Assembly: GCA_041915365.1 (NCBI GenBank) | Contig: JAYSBP010000001.1 | Location: forward strand, 255,124 to 319,123 | Length of the DNA: 64,000 nt | Origin: UBA6016 sp041915365 | GTDB taxonomy: Bacteria; Campylobacterota; Campylobacteria; Campylobacterales; UBA6016 | Direction: 5' to 3' | In this document: positions 1-8,436 of the stretch, in pieces | Layout of the letters: every line of letters begins with the position of its first letter | How positions within the stretch are numbered: the stretch's first letter is position 1 | Position numbers and translations under genes: made by a program | The notes under the pieces: model-generated | What the model was told of the DNA's origin: nothing | The model's database searches: none | Seen by the model: the letters and a program-made list of their open reading frames with translations, nothing else

Positions 1-819
1 TAGCGCACCATCTTCGTCGCTTGCTTTTACGGTAAGGGTACCGATAGTAATACCATTGATAACCATATTACCAGTACTTCCGGCAGCAACAGCAGCAGAT
101 GCCGTAGCAACAACCTTCACGCTTGCTTTTACGCCAGTTACATCAGAAACCTTATTGATAGCCTCAGCCAATGCACCAAGACCTGTTCCGGCAGTATTTG
201 ATATTTTAACGCTAGCAACCGTAGTTGTAGAGCCGTCAATATTTGTAAACTTAAGAGTGTTAGAGCTACTTCCAGCCGTTAGAGTAGCAGAAGTTTCAGT
301 TCTAACAGAACCTATTTTTGCAGACGTAGTATCGCCGATTGTTACGTTTACAGTCTCTCTTGAGTATGCACCTATTTGGAACTGCTTATTTGTAAAGCTA
401 CCAGATAGTAGGTTTAGACCATTGTAAGAAGTAGTATTAGCGATATTGTCAAGCTCTTCAAGAAGCTTGCCGATGTCGTTTTGAATAGCTTGTCTTGATT
501 GCAAGCTTTGACCGTCCGCAGCAGCCTGCGTAGCTTTAGTTTTGATTGTATCTAGTATTTTGATTTGCTCGTCCATCGCTTTGTCAGCTGTTTGAACCAT
601 TGCAATCGCATCATTCGCATTTTTGATTGACTGACCAAGTGAGTTAGCTTGAGATTTCAAACTATCCGCAATAACCATCCCTGATGCGTCATCCGCAGCG
701 GTATTGATTCTAAGTCCTGAAGAAAGTCTTGATAGGGAAGTATCTAGCTCTCTGTTGTTCATGGTCGCACTTGTATGTGCATTCATCGCAGCGATGTTGG
801 TGTTAATTCTGAAACCCAT
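1..819 (-). CDS. Flagellin, 5' part (gene runs off the left edge)
   Basis: Structural subunit of the flagellar filament, exported by the flagellar type III system. The 273 visible residues begin MGFRINTNIAAMNAHTSA, followed by the coiled D0/D1 region with the SLSRLSSGLRINTAADDASG signature of the bacterial flagellin N-terminus (Pfam Flagellin_N). The D1 stretch IKILDTIKTKATQAAADGQS is of the Campylobacter/Helicobacter type and differs from the TLR5-binding segment of Salmonella flagellin. Residues after about 150 are Thr/Ser/Ala/Val-rich, as expected of the variable surface domains. The C-terminal D1/D0 helices lie beyond the window. The ATG at 819-817 has an AAGGA Shine-Dalgarno six bases upstream and a sigma-28-like promoter further up. 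Family assignment is firm; which flagellin paralogue it is cannot be told. Confidence 0.96.
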   Translation of the reverse strand, partial: MGFRINTNIAAMNAHTSATMNNRELDTSLSRLSSGLRINTAADDASGMVIADSLKSQANSLGQSIKNANDAIAMVQTADKAMDEQIKILDTIKTKATQAAADGQSLQSRQAIQNDIGKLLEELDNIANTTSYNGLNLLSGSFTNKQFQIGAYSRETVNVTIGDTTSAKIGSVRTETSATLTAGSSSNTLKFTNIDGSTTTVASVKISNTAGTGLGALAEAINKVSDVTGVKASVKVVATASAAVAAGSTGNMVINGITIGTLTVKASDEDGAL

Positions 820-867
820 CTTAAATCCTTTTGTTTGATGTTCGGCATCCTTGCCTTGACAAATACA

Positions 868-894
868 ATATCGAATTTTTTATAAAACAATTTA
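868..894 (-). promoter_or_regulatory. Sigma-28 (FliA)-type promoter of the flagellin gene
   Basis: On the minus strand, TAAA (894-891) is followed by exactly 15 bases and then TTCGATAT (875-868). The FliA consensus is TAAA-N15-GCCGATAA, so the -35 box and spacing match and six of eight -10 bases agree. It lies about 50 bases upstream of the flagellin ATG, the usual place for class 3 flagellar promoters. Seen directly; use by FliA is inferred. Confidence 0.72.
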
Positions 895-953
895 ATTTTT
901 TTTGAGTAGAATTTTTCCCTTTTAAAAAAGCTAATAAATTAAGGTATTAATAT

Positions 954-3176
954 TTGAAAAATCTGATAATTGTCGAATCACCGGCAAAAGCAAAAACATT
1001 AAAAGGTTTTTTGGGCAAAGACTATGCCGTTGTAGCTAGCAAAGGTCACATAAGAGACCTGCCAAAAAATAATTTCGGTATAAAAATAGACGGTTCATCC
1101 TTTACCCCGGACTATAGCGTAACAGATGACCATAAGGCAATAGCGGCAGAGCTAAAAAAACTATCCAAGGAAGCCGAAACGGTATATCTGGCAACGGACG
1201 AGGATAGAGAAGGGGAAGCGATAGCCTATCATATAGCGCAGGTTATTGGCAAAGACGAAACGAAACTACCGAGAATAGTTTTTCACGAAATTACCAAGAA
1301 TGCCATACTAAAAGCACTTGATAACCCTAGAAAACTAAATATGGATATGGTAAATGCGCAGCAGGCGAGAAGGCTACTCGATAGAATAGTCGGGTATAAA
1401 CTATCTCCACTGATAGCGTCAAAAATTCAAAAGGGGCTTAGCGCAGGACGCGTACAATCAGCCTCTCTTAAAATAGTGGTCGACAAAGAAAGGGAAATAC
1501 GAGCTTTTGTCCCAGTGGAATATTACGACTTAAAAGCATTGTTTGATAAAAAAATCGAAACGACGCTTGCAGAGGCATTTGGCGAAAAAATAGACAAGCT
1601 AAGCGTAAAAACAAAAAAAGATGCTGACAAGATAGTAGCTGCGGCTAATTCCGAGGGCTTTGCCGTATCAAAAATAGAGACAAAGAAAAAAGTATCAGCC
1701 TCCCCTGCCCCATTTATGACATCGACATTGCAACAAGCGGCGTCATCTCAGCTCGGCTTTTCACCGAAAAAGACGATGATGGTCGCACAAAAGCTATATG
1801 AGGGCGTTGAGACACACAAAGGGACAAGCGGCGTCATAACATATATGAGAACGGACAGCCTAAACATAGCTAAAGAGGCACAAGAGGCGGCAAGAGAGCT
1901 GATAGGAAAGCTATACGGGGACAAATATCTTCCAAAATCACCGAAAGTGTATAAAACAAAATCTCAAGGAGCGCAAGAGGCGCACGAAGCTATACGCCCA
2001 ACAATGATAAAGCTAACGCCAAATGACGCAAAGAGGTATCTAAAAGCGGATGAACTAAAGCTATACACTCTAATTTATAATAGATTTATGGCTTCACAAA
2101 TGAAAGACGCAGAATTTGAAAGTCAAAATATATTTATAGCTTCTAAAAGCCTGGTATTTAAAGCAAGCGGCTCGAAGCTCGTATTTGATGGTTTCTATAA
2201 AGCACTGGGAAGCGAAGACAAAGACAAACTATTGCCTGATGTCGCACAAAACGAAGCACTAAAACTTCAAAAAGTTACGGCTGAGCAAAAATTTACAGAA
2301 CCACCGTCAAGGTATTCAGAGGCCGGACTCGTAAAACAACTAGAATCTCTTGGCATAGGCAGACCGAGTACTTATGCCCCAACCATATCCACACTAGACG
2401 ATAGAGGCTATATCAAAATAGAAAATAAGCAAATAGTGCCCGAAGAGGTTGCATTCAAGGTTATAGACGTCCTTGAAAAACATTTTGAGGAGATAGTCGA
2501 TAGCGGCTTTACCGCAAAAATGGAAGAAGAGCTTGATAAAGTCGAAGAAGAAAAAAAGGATTGGCAAAAACTTCTAGCCGAATTTTATGAAGGCTTCATC
2601 AAAAAAATAGACGAGGGCAAAAAGAAAATAGAAAGCCAAAAAATAGCGATTCCAATAGATGAAGACTGTCCTGAATGCGGCAAGCCTCTTGTAAAAAGAG
2701 CTGGTAGATTCGGCGAGTTCATATCTTGCTCGGCGTATCCAAAATGCAAATACACGAGAAACATCAAAAAAGAAGGCGAAGAGGAAAAACCTCGTGCAAT
2801 AGAAACAGATATAGACTGCGACAAATGCGGCTCAAAAATGGTAGTAAAATCATCTAGAAGAGGTGATTTTTTGGCCTGCTCAGCGTATCCAAAATGCAAA
2901 AATACAAAACCGCTCAAAGAGCCAAAAGCGGCTGCTGTGCCGTGTCCTCTATGTGGCGGCAAAGTGCTTGAGAGAAGCTCAAAAAGAGGAAAATTCTTTG
3001 GTTGTGAAAACTATCCAAAGTGCAAATTTATATCAAAATATGAACCGTCGACGGTAAAATGTGAAAAATGCGGCGGGGTTACAGCACATAAACAACTAAA
3101 AACAAAAGAGTATTACGAGTGTCTAGACCCCGAATGCAAACACAAAACAGAAATAAAGGGCGTCTCATCAAAATAG
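954..3176 (+). CDS. topA: DNA topoisomerase I
   Basis: Type IA topoisomerase that relaxes negative supercoils by passing DNA through a single-strand break. The 740 residues carry the TOPRIM domain (about 1-115) with catalytic Glu8 in VESPAKAKT and the acidic TDEDREGE at 81-88. The active-site tyrosine is Y297 in TSGVITYMRTDS, which forms the 5'-phosphotyrosyl link. The C-terminus has four CxxC zinc ribbons: three of the form CPxC...CxxYPKC, and a last one with CEKC and CLDPEC. The start is TTG at 954 with AAGG at 941-944; MKNLIIVESPAKAKT is the canonical beginning, so upstream starts are unlikely. A possible -10 (TAGAAT) sits at 907-912. The stop lies inside the downstream phosphoesterase frame, suggesting a topA-yfcE-bioB transcript. 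Confidence 0.97.
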   Translation: MKNLIIVESPAKAKTLKGFLGKDYAVVASKGHIRDLPKNNFGIKIDGSSFTPDYSVTDDHKAIAAELKKLSKEAETVYLATDEDREGEAIAYHIAQVIGKDETKLPRIVFHEITKNAILKALDNPRKLNMDMVNAQQARRLLDRIVGYKLSPLIASKIQKGLSAGRVQSASLKIVVDKEREIRAFVPVEYYDLKALFDKKIETTLAEAFGEKIDKLSVKTKKDADKIVAAANSEGFAVSKIETKKKVSASPAPFMTSTLQQAASSQLGFSPKKTMMVAQKLYEGVETHKGTSGVITYMRTDSLNIAKEAQEAARELIGKLYGDKYLPKSPKVYKTKSQGAQEAHEAIRPTMIKLTPNDAKRYLKADELKLYTLIYNRFMASQMKDAEFESQNIFIASKSLVFKASGSKLVFDGFYKALGSEDKDKLLPDVAQNEALKLQKVTAEQKFTEPPSRYSEAGLVKQLESLGIGRPSTYAPTISTLDDRGYIKIENKQIVPEEVAFKVIDVLEKHFEEIVDSGFTAKMEEELDKVEEEKKDWQKLLAEFYEGFIKKIDEGKKKIESQKIAIPIDEDCPECGKPLVKRAGRFGEFISCSAYPKCKYTRNIKKEGEEEKPRAIETDIDCDKCGSKMVVKSSRRGDFLACSAYPKCKNTKPLKEPKAAAVPCPLCGGKVLERSSKRGKFFGCENYPKCKFISKYEPSTVKCEKCGGVTAHKQLKTKEYYECLDPECKHKTEIKGVSSK

Positions 3177-3679
3177 GCATTTTATCGGACACGCATCGCA
3201 AAGCTGGACGTGCGAAAAAGATAATAGAGCTAATGTCATCGGTCGGGTGTGAGCATATCATACATGCCGGTGACATCGTAGAGGAGCTAGTGCTAAAGGA
3301 GTTAAAGAAAAGCTCAATACCGTTTACCGCTATATTTGGGAATAATGACAAGCACCTCAGGGACGTAAAAGACGAATACTCGCTTGTCTATGAGCCGTCA
3401 TATTTTGAACTTGGCGGCCTACGCTTCAAACTAATGCATATCCCAATATATCTCAATCCGGATGCTGATATTGTTATATTCGGGCACACTCACAAAAAAT
3501 ACATCAACTTTACGGGTAAAACGCTATTTTTGAACCCAGGCGAGGCGTGTGCGAGAAACAAAGAGTTATCAGAGTGCCTAACGCTTGAGATAACAGAAGA
3601 TAAATTTATAGTCACTTACTACTACAGAAAAATCAAAACAGACGTATGGAATACGCACGAAACGGAGTTTATTAGATGA
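3167..3679 (+). CDS. YfcE/MJ0936-type metallophosphoesterase, probable ATC start
   Basis: Predicted Mn-dependent calcineurin-like phosphodiesterase. Metal-binding motifs are visible in order: SDTH near the N-terminus, HAGDIV, GNND, and GHTHKKY with a following NPGEA near the C-terminus, the layout of YfcE/MJ0936 proteins of about 160-180 residues. Family members begin M(I)KIGILSDTH. Here that position is ATC-AAA-ATA at 3167, with AAAGGG (3155-3160) exactly six bases before it. The standard starts in frame, GTG 3119 and ATG 3134, would add 16 or 11 non-homologous residues, overlap topA by 43-58 bases and lack a clear Shine-Dalgarno. I therefore favour the ATC, with moderate confidence; the gene itself is certain. 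The stop overlaps the bioB ATG (ATGA). The natural substrate is unknown. Confidence 0.85.
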   Translation: MKIGILSDTHRKAGRAKKIIELMSSVGCEHIIHAGDIVEELVLKELKKSSIPFTAIFGNNDKHLRDVKDEYSLVYEPSYFELGGLRFKLMHIPIYLNPDADIVIFGHTHKKYINFTGKTLFLNPGEACARNKELSECLTLEITEDKFIVTYYYRKIKTDVWNTHETEFIR

Positions 3680-4527
3680 GCAAACAAATACTTTTATGCG
3701 CAATATCAAACGTACAAAGCGGAAATTGCGCAGAAGATTGCACTTTTTGCGCACAAAGCGCTAGATACAAAACTGGAATTGACGCTTTTAAATTCAAAGA
3801 ACCATCAACGGTAATACAAGAGGCAAAAAAAGCCAAAAGTGCAGGCGCAATAGGTTTTTGTCTTGTTACGAGCGGCTTTGGACTTGATAGTAAGAAAACA
3901 GAATATCTCGCATCTTTGGCAAAAGCCGTCAAAGCGGAAGTTGACGGACTATTTTTGATAGCGTCTGCTGGAATAGCTGACACGAAATCTCTTAAAGTGC
4001 TAAAAAACGCTGGAATAGATAGCTACAATCACAACCTTGAGACATCGGAAGAATTTTACAAAACAATATGCACGACGCACTCTTGGAGCGAAAGATATAC
4101 GACTTGCGAAAATGCAAAATCCGTCGGGCTAATGTTGTGTGCAGGTGGAATATTTGGACTTGGGGAGAGTGATAAAGATAGAGACTCTCTGCTGGCATCT
4201 CTAAAATCACTAAATCCAATGAGTAGCCCAATGAATTTTTATCATCCAAACCCTGCCCTGCCAATAAAACAAAGCAATATAAATGCCGATGAAGCACTGA
4301 ATGTCATCAAAAAAGCAAAAAAAGAGCTTGAGAATACGGTCATAATGGTAGCCGGCGGCAGGGAGTGCACATTTGGGGATAGGCAGATAGAGATATTTGA
4401 CGCTGGATGTGGGGCTATGATAGTGGGCGACTATCTCACCACTTGCGGGCAAGAGCCGACAAGCGATTATGAGTTAATCAAAAAAGCAGGCTTAGAACCA
4501 ATGCTAGAGTGCCCTTTTACACATTAA
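3676..4527 (+). CDS. bioB: Biotin synthase
   Basis: Radical SAM enzyme that inserts sulfur into dethiobiotin in the last step of biotin synthesis. The [4Fe-4S] cysteines are C18, C22 and C25 in NCAEDCTFCAQ, the BioB version of CxxxCxxC. YNHNLET and GLGE(S)..D motifs follow. At 283 residues it is shorter than E. coli BioB (346) but typical of the short Campylobacter/Helicobacter form. The start ATG overlaps the preceding stop by four bases, implying translational coupling. Its 3' end overlaps the convergent ychF by 11 bases. The other biotin genes in the window, bioF and bioA, are at separate loci; bioC and bioD are not here. Confidence 0.95.
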   Translation: MSKQILLCAISNVQSGNCAEDCTFCAQSARYKTGIDAFKFKEPSTVIQEAKKAKSAGAIGFCLVTSGFGLDSKKTEYLASLAKAVKAEVDGLFLIASAGIADTKSLKVLKNAGIDSYNHNLETSEEFYKTICTTHSWSERYTTCENAKSVGLMLCAGGIFGLGESDKDRDSLLASLKSLNPMSSPMNFYHPNPALPIKQSNINADEALNVIKKAKKELENTVIMVAGGRECTFGDRQIEIFDAGCGAMIVGDYLTTCGQEPTSDYELIKKAGLEPMLECPFTH

Positions 4528-5617
4528 ATCTAAAGTGCATTACGTCGCCGTCACAGACGACGTACTCTTTGCCCTCTAGTCTCATTTTTCCTTTTTCTTT
4601 TGCCCCTTGTTCGCCGCCGTTTGCAACATAATCATCATAAGCGATAACCTCGGCACGGATGAAGCCCTTTTCAAAGTCATTGTGTATTACGCTAGCAGCC
4701 TTTGGAGCTTTCCACCCTTTCTCAATCGTCCACGCCCTAACCTCTTTAACTCCTGCGGTAAAGTAGCTGATAAGGCCTAGTTTATGAAACCCTTTTCGTA
4801 TTATTTGATCAAGGCCTGACTCTTCAACGCCGAGTCCTTCAAGCATCTCAAGTCTCTCCTCATCAGACAAGCCGACAAGTTCTTCTTCGATTTTTGCACA
4901 AATTTTGATTACATCCGCACCTTTTTCTTCTGCAAATTTTAATAGCGCTTCATAGTGCGGATTAGTCCCCGCAAGCGCATCCTCGTCAACATTTGCGGCG
5001 TACATTATCTCTTTTGCCGTAATTAGTCTAAGTTCACGACTAAGCTCGGCGAACGCTTCATTGTCCTTATCGGGAAAGCTAATTGCCAAGGCACCTGAAT
5101 TCATGTGCTCTAGTAGTTTTTTTGCTTCAACGAGCATCGCCGCCGCACTTTTGTCTGTTTTTGCTTGTTTTTCAAGTCTTTCTATACGCTTTTCAAGACT
5201 TTGAATGTCTGCCAACAACAATTCTGTCTCTATAATTTCTATGTCTCTTAGCGGGTCTACGCTATTTTCGACATGCGTAATATTTCCATCTTCAAAGCAT
5301 CTGACAACATGAAGCACCACGCCTACGTCTTTGATGTGTCCCAAAAACTGATTGCCAAGCCCCTCGCCTTTGCTCGCACCCTTTACAAGTCCCGCTATAT
5401 CCACGAAATCAACGGTTGAGTGTTGTATCCTCTCAGGGTTTACTATCTTGGCAAGCTCCTCTAGTCTTTTGTCGGGAACCGGAACTATCGCCTTATTTGG
5501 CTCTATCGTACAAAAAGGGTAGTTTGCAGCCTCTGCATTTTGCGCTTTTGTTAGTGCATTAAAAGTTGTCGATTTTCCTACATTTGGCAGACCTACCAGC
5601 CCTACTCCAAGTTCCAT
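4517..5617 (-). CDS. ychF: Redox-regulated ATPase/GTPase YchF
   Basis: Obg-family P-loop protein that hydrolyses ATP in preference to GTP and associates with ribosomes. MELGVGLVGLPNVGKST at the N-terminus contains the G1 loop (residues 9-17), DFVDIAGLVKGASKGEGLG is the G3 region, and a TGS domain occupies the last 85 or so residues, ending in GDVMHFRFNV, the characteristic YchF tail. Length (366) matches the family (about 363). It is transcribed toward bioB and overlaps its 3' end. It appears monocistronic, with the divergent lipoprotein gene starting about 180 bases upstream. Confidence 0.96.
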   Translation of the reverse strand: MELGVGLVGLPNVGKSTTFNALTKAQNAEAANYPFCTIEPNKAIVPVPDKRLEELAKIVNPERIQHSTVDFVDIAGLVKGASKGEGLGNQFLGHIKDVGVVLHVVRCFEDGNITHVENSVDPLRDIEIIETELLLADIQSLEKRIERLEKQAKTDKSAAAMLVEAKKLLEHMNSGALAISFPDKDNEAFAELSRELRLITAKEIMYAANVDEDALAGTNPHYEALLKFAEEKGADVIKICAKIEEELVGLSDEERLEMLEGLGVEESGLDQIIRKGFHKLGLISYFTAGVKEVRAWTIEKGWKAPKAASVIHNDFEKGFIRAEVIAYDDYVANGGEQGAKEKGKMRLEGKEYVVCDGDVMHFRFNV

Positions 5618-5745
5618 TTATTACCCTTGCTAAATATAAATTATCCCGTAAATATAGCGTAAAAACGATAAGTCCGGCCAATTATACGGTGTCGATATCG
5701 GTCAAAAATAATGACAAATTTTATTTTTGTCTTATTTAAAAGCGA

Positions 5746-5751
5746 TATAAT
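5746..5751 (+). promoter_or_regulatory. Probable -10 element of the small lipoprotein gene
   Basis: A perfect TATAAT lies 50 bases before the lipoprotein ATG, behind a T-rich stretch (5719-5740). Campylobacterota sigma-70 promoters typically have a good -10 and T-rich periodic upstream DNA rather than a clear -35, so this is plausible. No -35 was identified. Confidence 0.45.
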
Positions 5752-5801
5752 CCTCTTATTGGAAGCTAACTTTTATGGCTTTTAAAAGGAGGGTACTTAC
5801 C

Positions 5802-6080
5802 ATGAGAAATGTTCTAAAAAACGGGGTATTGGTTGCCGCACTTTGCGCATCTTTTAGCGGGTGTACGTACAACTTTTCAAACTGGGGCGCTTGGCAAGAT
5901 GACAAGGCTGGGGAGAGATATGCCGCAGAGGTGTTGACGAGTGAAGTCAAAGATGGTGCAATATATGGCACGGCAAAGGTTTATAGCACAGGCAACGTTG
6001 TAAACTATGTTCAAAGACCATACATCAAAACAGAAGAGCCTTTCAAAAAAGGGTTTACTATTTTTGTAGACAAAAAATAA
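5802..6080 (+). CDS. Small predicted lipoprotein
   Basis: Unknown function. The 92-residue product has a short charged start, a hydrophobic stretch and the lipobox-like ASFSGC, so Cys21 should be lipidated after signal peptidase II cleavage. The mature part has Trp/Tyr-rich NWGAWQDDKAGERY and a likely beta segment with little else recognisable. The chosen ATG (5802) has AAGGAGGG eight bases upstream; the earlier in-frame ATG at 5775 has no ribosome site and would bury the signal peptide. It has its own -10 upstream and a hairpin terminator downstream, so it is probably a single-gene unit between ychF and the mscS operon. Confidence 0.78.
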   Translation: MRNVLKNGVLVAALCASFSGCTYNFSNWGAWQDDKAGERYAAEVLTSEVKDGAIYGTAKVYSTGNVVNYVQRPYIKTEEPFKKGFTIFVDKK

Positions 6081-6109
6081 CCCAAGTACTCCGGGCTGCT
6101 CTTGTCTTC

Positions 6110-6143
6110 GGCGTTGCAGTTAGTTGCACGCCGGAGGCTCTGT
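6110..6143 (+). terminator. Candidate intrinsic terminator after the lipoprotein gene
   Basis: GGCG-t-TGCA (6110-6118) can pair with TGCACGCC (6125-6132) with one bulged T and a six-base loop, followed by a T-run at 6142-6147. A longer alternative pairs CTCCGG (6089-6094) with CCGGAG (6131-6136). It lies just before the convergent MscS stop. Confidence 0.5.
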
Positions 6144-6145
6144 TT

Positions 6146-7048
6146 TTATCTTTCTAGTTTGGTATATGAATCACCAACTATCTCTATTGTTGACGATGCA
6201 ATTTTGATCTTTTCACCAGCCTCATTAATTTTTTTTAAAATGCCCCTATATAACTCCGTCTTTGTGGTTCTACGTTTTTTATAATCCACAACATAGCGAA
6301 GCGAAAACTCAATCCAATTGTCGGTAGCAACGATAAAAATACTAGGTTTTACACAAGCACTTTCAACCGCAAATTTTTTGGTCAAAATCCCCCAGCTTGC
6401 TTCTGCCGCAAGAGAATATTCGCCTATTATGTCGTTTGCGCTCTCCAATAGCACCTTCTCAACGAGAGCCACATCACTACCGTAACGGATGGGGATTGCA
6501 ATCTCATCCCACAAAAATGGAAAATTGCCGGAATAATTAAAAACAGGGTCTTTAAAAATATAACTATTGGCAATCCTAACTATTCTACCGGTATATTGAT
6601 CGGCTTTTACCCATTCTCCGCACTCCATAAGCGTCGTACGCAAAATCCCTATATCGATTACATCACCCGTTATTGAGCCTACCTTAACCCTGTCGCCGAC
6701 ATTATAAAAAGACGAGAAGGTAATGGCTAGCCACCCTGCAATACTGACAATTACCTCCTGCAAGGCAAATGCAATCCCACCGCCTATAACCCCCATGGCG
6801 ATAGCAAAATTGTCAATGTCTTTTTTGAACACAAAAATAATAATAACAACAAAAAATGCGTATGATAAAAAGCTAACGCTCTTTCTTAATTTATATCTGG
6901 TGTTTATATTCTCGGTATGTTCAGCAATAGTACGACGTAAAAATTTTGAAATAAAGAAAATAAAGAGTAATGCAACCCCGATATACAACAGATTAAGGAC
7001 AGATTGACTTGAGGTGATGATGGAATAAAAATCGCCCAAAGTTTGCAT
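6146..7048 (-). CDS. MscS-family mechanosensitive ion channel
   Basis: Small-conductance mechanosensitive channel, an emergency valve for osmotic downshift. Three hydrophobic segments lie in roughly residues 15-110. The pore-lining helix and start of the beta domain follow: GGGIAFALQEVIVSIAGW, then FYNVGDRVKVGSITGDVIDIG, the MscS hallmark. The cytoplasmic domain runs to the end. Length (300) fits short MscS proteins (E. coli MscS 286). The ATG has GAGGGTGG upstream. It lies 17 bases after the DUF389 gene and is probably cotranscribed with it and pepA. Confidence 0.92.
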   Translation of the reverse strand: MQTLGDFYSIITSSQSVLNLLYIGVALLFIFFISKFLRRTIAEHTENINTRYKLRKSVSFLSYAFFVVIIIFVFKKDIDNFAIAMGVIGGGIAFALQEVIVSIAGWLAITFSSFYNVGDRVKVGSITGDVIDIGILRTTLMECGEWVKADQYTGRIVRIANSYIFKDPVFNYSGNFPFLWDEIAIPIRYGSDVALVEKVLLESANDIIGEYSLAAEASWGILTKKFAVESACVKPSIFIVATDNWIEFSLRYVVDYKKRRTTKTELYRGILKKINEAGEKIKIASSTIEIVGDSYTKLER

Positions 7049-7065
7049 GCTACCACCCTCTTTTT

Positions 7066-8436
7066 TTATGATTTTCTTATTATGAGCCTTATGTTTTCAT
7101 TTTTGCTACGCATCTTTAGCCACTCTTCCAATCTTTTTATTTGGGCTTTTGACAGACTCCCTTTTGCGCTAGCGTTTACTACCAAAGTCTGAACTATTTT
7201 ATTTTTATCCTTTGCATCTTGCGTCATAGCTCTTGACAAGATAACGTCAAAAAATTGCGGAAATAGCACCGTAAGCTCTGAAGATATTGTCTCGTAAAGC
7301 TCTGTCTGCTCTTGTGTGGCGGCGAGCTTCGCTCTAAGCTCTCTTATCTGCTTATCTTGAGACTCCAGCAAAAGCACATTATTTTTGTACAGGTCACCGA
7401 CTATATCGGCTTTGATACTTGAAATGTCGACGTTTTCATGCTCTCCACTTTGATATACTTTCAGCTTTGAACCTTTAAGCACCCCATTTATCAACGTCGC
7501 TTTCGCCTTGTCTATGCTAGGTTGTGGTATATACTCCCCTACTAAAAATACTTTAATCTCTTTTGTTTTTGGCTCTATCTTTACCTGTGCCACACTCGTA
7601 TTTTTAAAATTCATGTGCTCATTTACAAAAACATTTGCCTTTGCTTTGAATATCTCATCTTCAACGAGTTGATAAGCAAGATATGAACTTGGCAGTACGG
7701 TTGCGACAACTATGATGGCTATGTATCGCTGAGCTTTTTTTGCCAAAGTCTCATCTACATATTTTTTTTCGGCAACGTGGAATATCCGAACAATAAGAAA
7801 TGATGAAGCCGATATAAAAACAAAGTTGATTACGTACAGATAAAATGCGCCAAAAAAATAACTCCAATGCCCAGTAGCAAGCCCAAATCCAGCGGTACAA
7901 AGCGGTGGCATCAATGCGGTAGCTATCGCCACTCCAGGTATGACATTTGTCTTCTCTTTTCTAGTTACGGCTACTATGCCTGCTAGCCCGCCAAACAACG
8001 CTATTAGCACATCCCAAAAAGTAGGTGTAGTTCTTGCTAAAAGCTCTGACTGTACCGTATCGAGCGGCGAAATGAAAAAATAAACGGCGGATGTCAAAAG
8101 ACCTATTACGGTGGCTATGGCTAGATTTTTAAAAGATTTTCGAAGAAGCGTGAAGTCGTTAATACCGGCGCCATAACCCATTCCGATTATTGGCCCCATT
8201 AGCGGGGATATGAGCATTGCGCCTATTATAACGGCGGTAGAGTTTACGTTTAGGCCGACGGAGGCCACGAAGATAGCAAACATCAAAACCCACAGGTTGC
8301 TACCCCGCATCTCAACGTCGCCACGTATTCTCTCATCTATGACGACGTCATCAGCCTTGTCATCGGTAAGGCTAAGCCTTGCGGCAACTAGCTCTTTTGC
8401 ATTCAGCCAAAATTTTTGTTCTCTAAAACTAGGCAA
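7066..8436 (-). CDS. DUF389 multispanning membrane protein
   Basis: Uncharacterised inner-membrane protein of the DUF389 family. Residues 45-220 contain about five or six hydrophobic helices, including VNSTAVIIGAMLISPLMGPI, which is the family signature. A soluble region of about 200 residues follows, with a coiled-coil-like stretch (LLLESQDKQIRELRAKLAAT) and a C-terminal alpha/beta part. The start is TTG, with GGAGG six bases upstream, overlapping the end of pepA by eight bases. Position next to an MscS channel suggests a membrane-stress or transport role, which is only a guess. The family assignment is good; the function is unknown. Confidence 0.85.
   Translation of the reverse strand: MPSFREQKFWLNAKELVAARLSLTDDKADDVVIDERIRGDVEMRGSNLWVLMFAIFVASVGLNVNSTAVIIGAMLISPLMGPIIGMGYGAGINDFTLLRKSFKNLAIATVIGLLTSAVYFFISPLDTVQSELLARTTPTFWDVLIALFGGLAGIVAVTRKEKTNVIPGVAIATALMPPLCTAGFGLATGHWSYFFGAFYLYVINFVFISASSFLIVRIFHVAEKKYVDETLAKKAQRYIAIIVVATVLPSSYLAYQLVEDEIFKAKANVFVNEHMNFKNTSVAQVKIEPKTKEIKVFLVGEYIPQPSIDKAKATLINGVLKGSKLKVYQSGEHENVDISSIKADIVGDLYKNNVLLLESQDKQIRELRAKLAATQEQTELYETISSELTVLFPQFFDVILSRAMTQDAKDKNKIVQTLVVNASAKGSLSKAQIKRLEEWLKMRSKNENIRLIIRKS

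Noticed and set aside
56..427. Open frame on the plus strand within the flagellin gene
   Set aside because: It is antisense to a clear flagellin and of low-complexity Ala/Val/Thr composition; no ribosome site.
2585..2962. Minus-strand frame within topA
   Set aside because: It mirrors the zinc-ribbon repeats of TopA and lacks a ribosome site.
5775..5801. Earlier ATG for the small lipoprotein
   Set aside because: No Shine-Dalgarno; AAGGAGGG lies after it and serves ATG 5802, which gives a normal lipoprotein signal peptide.
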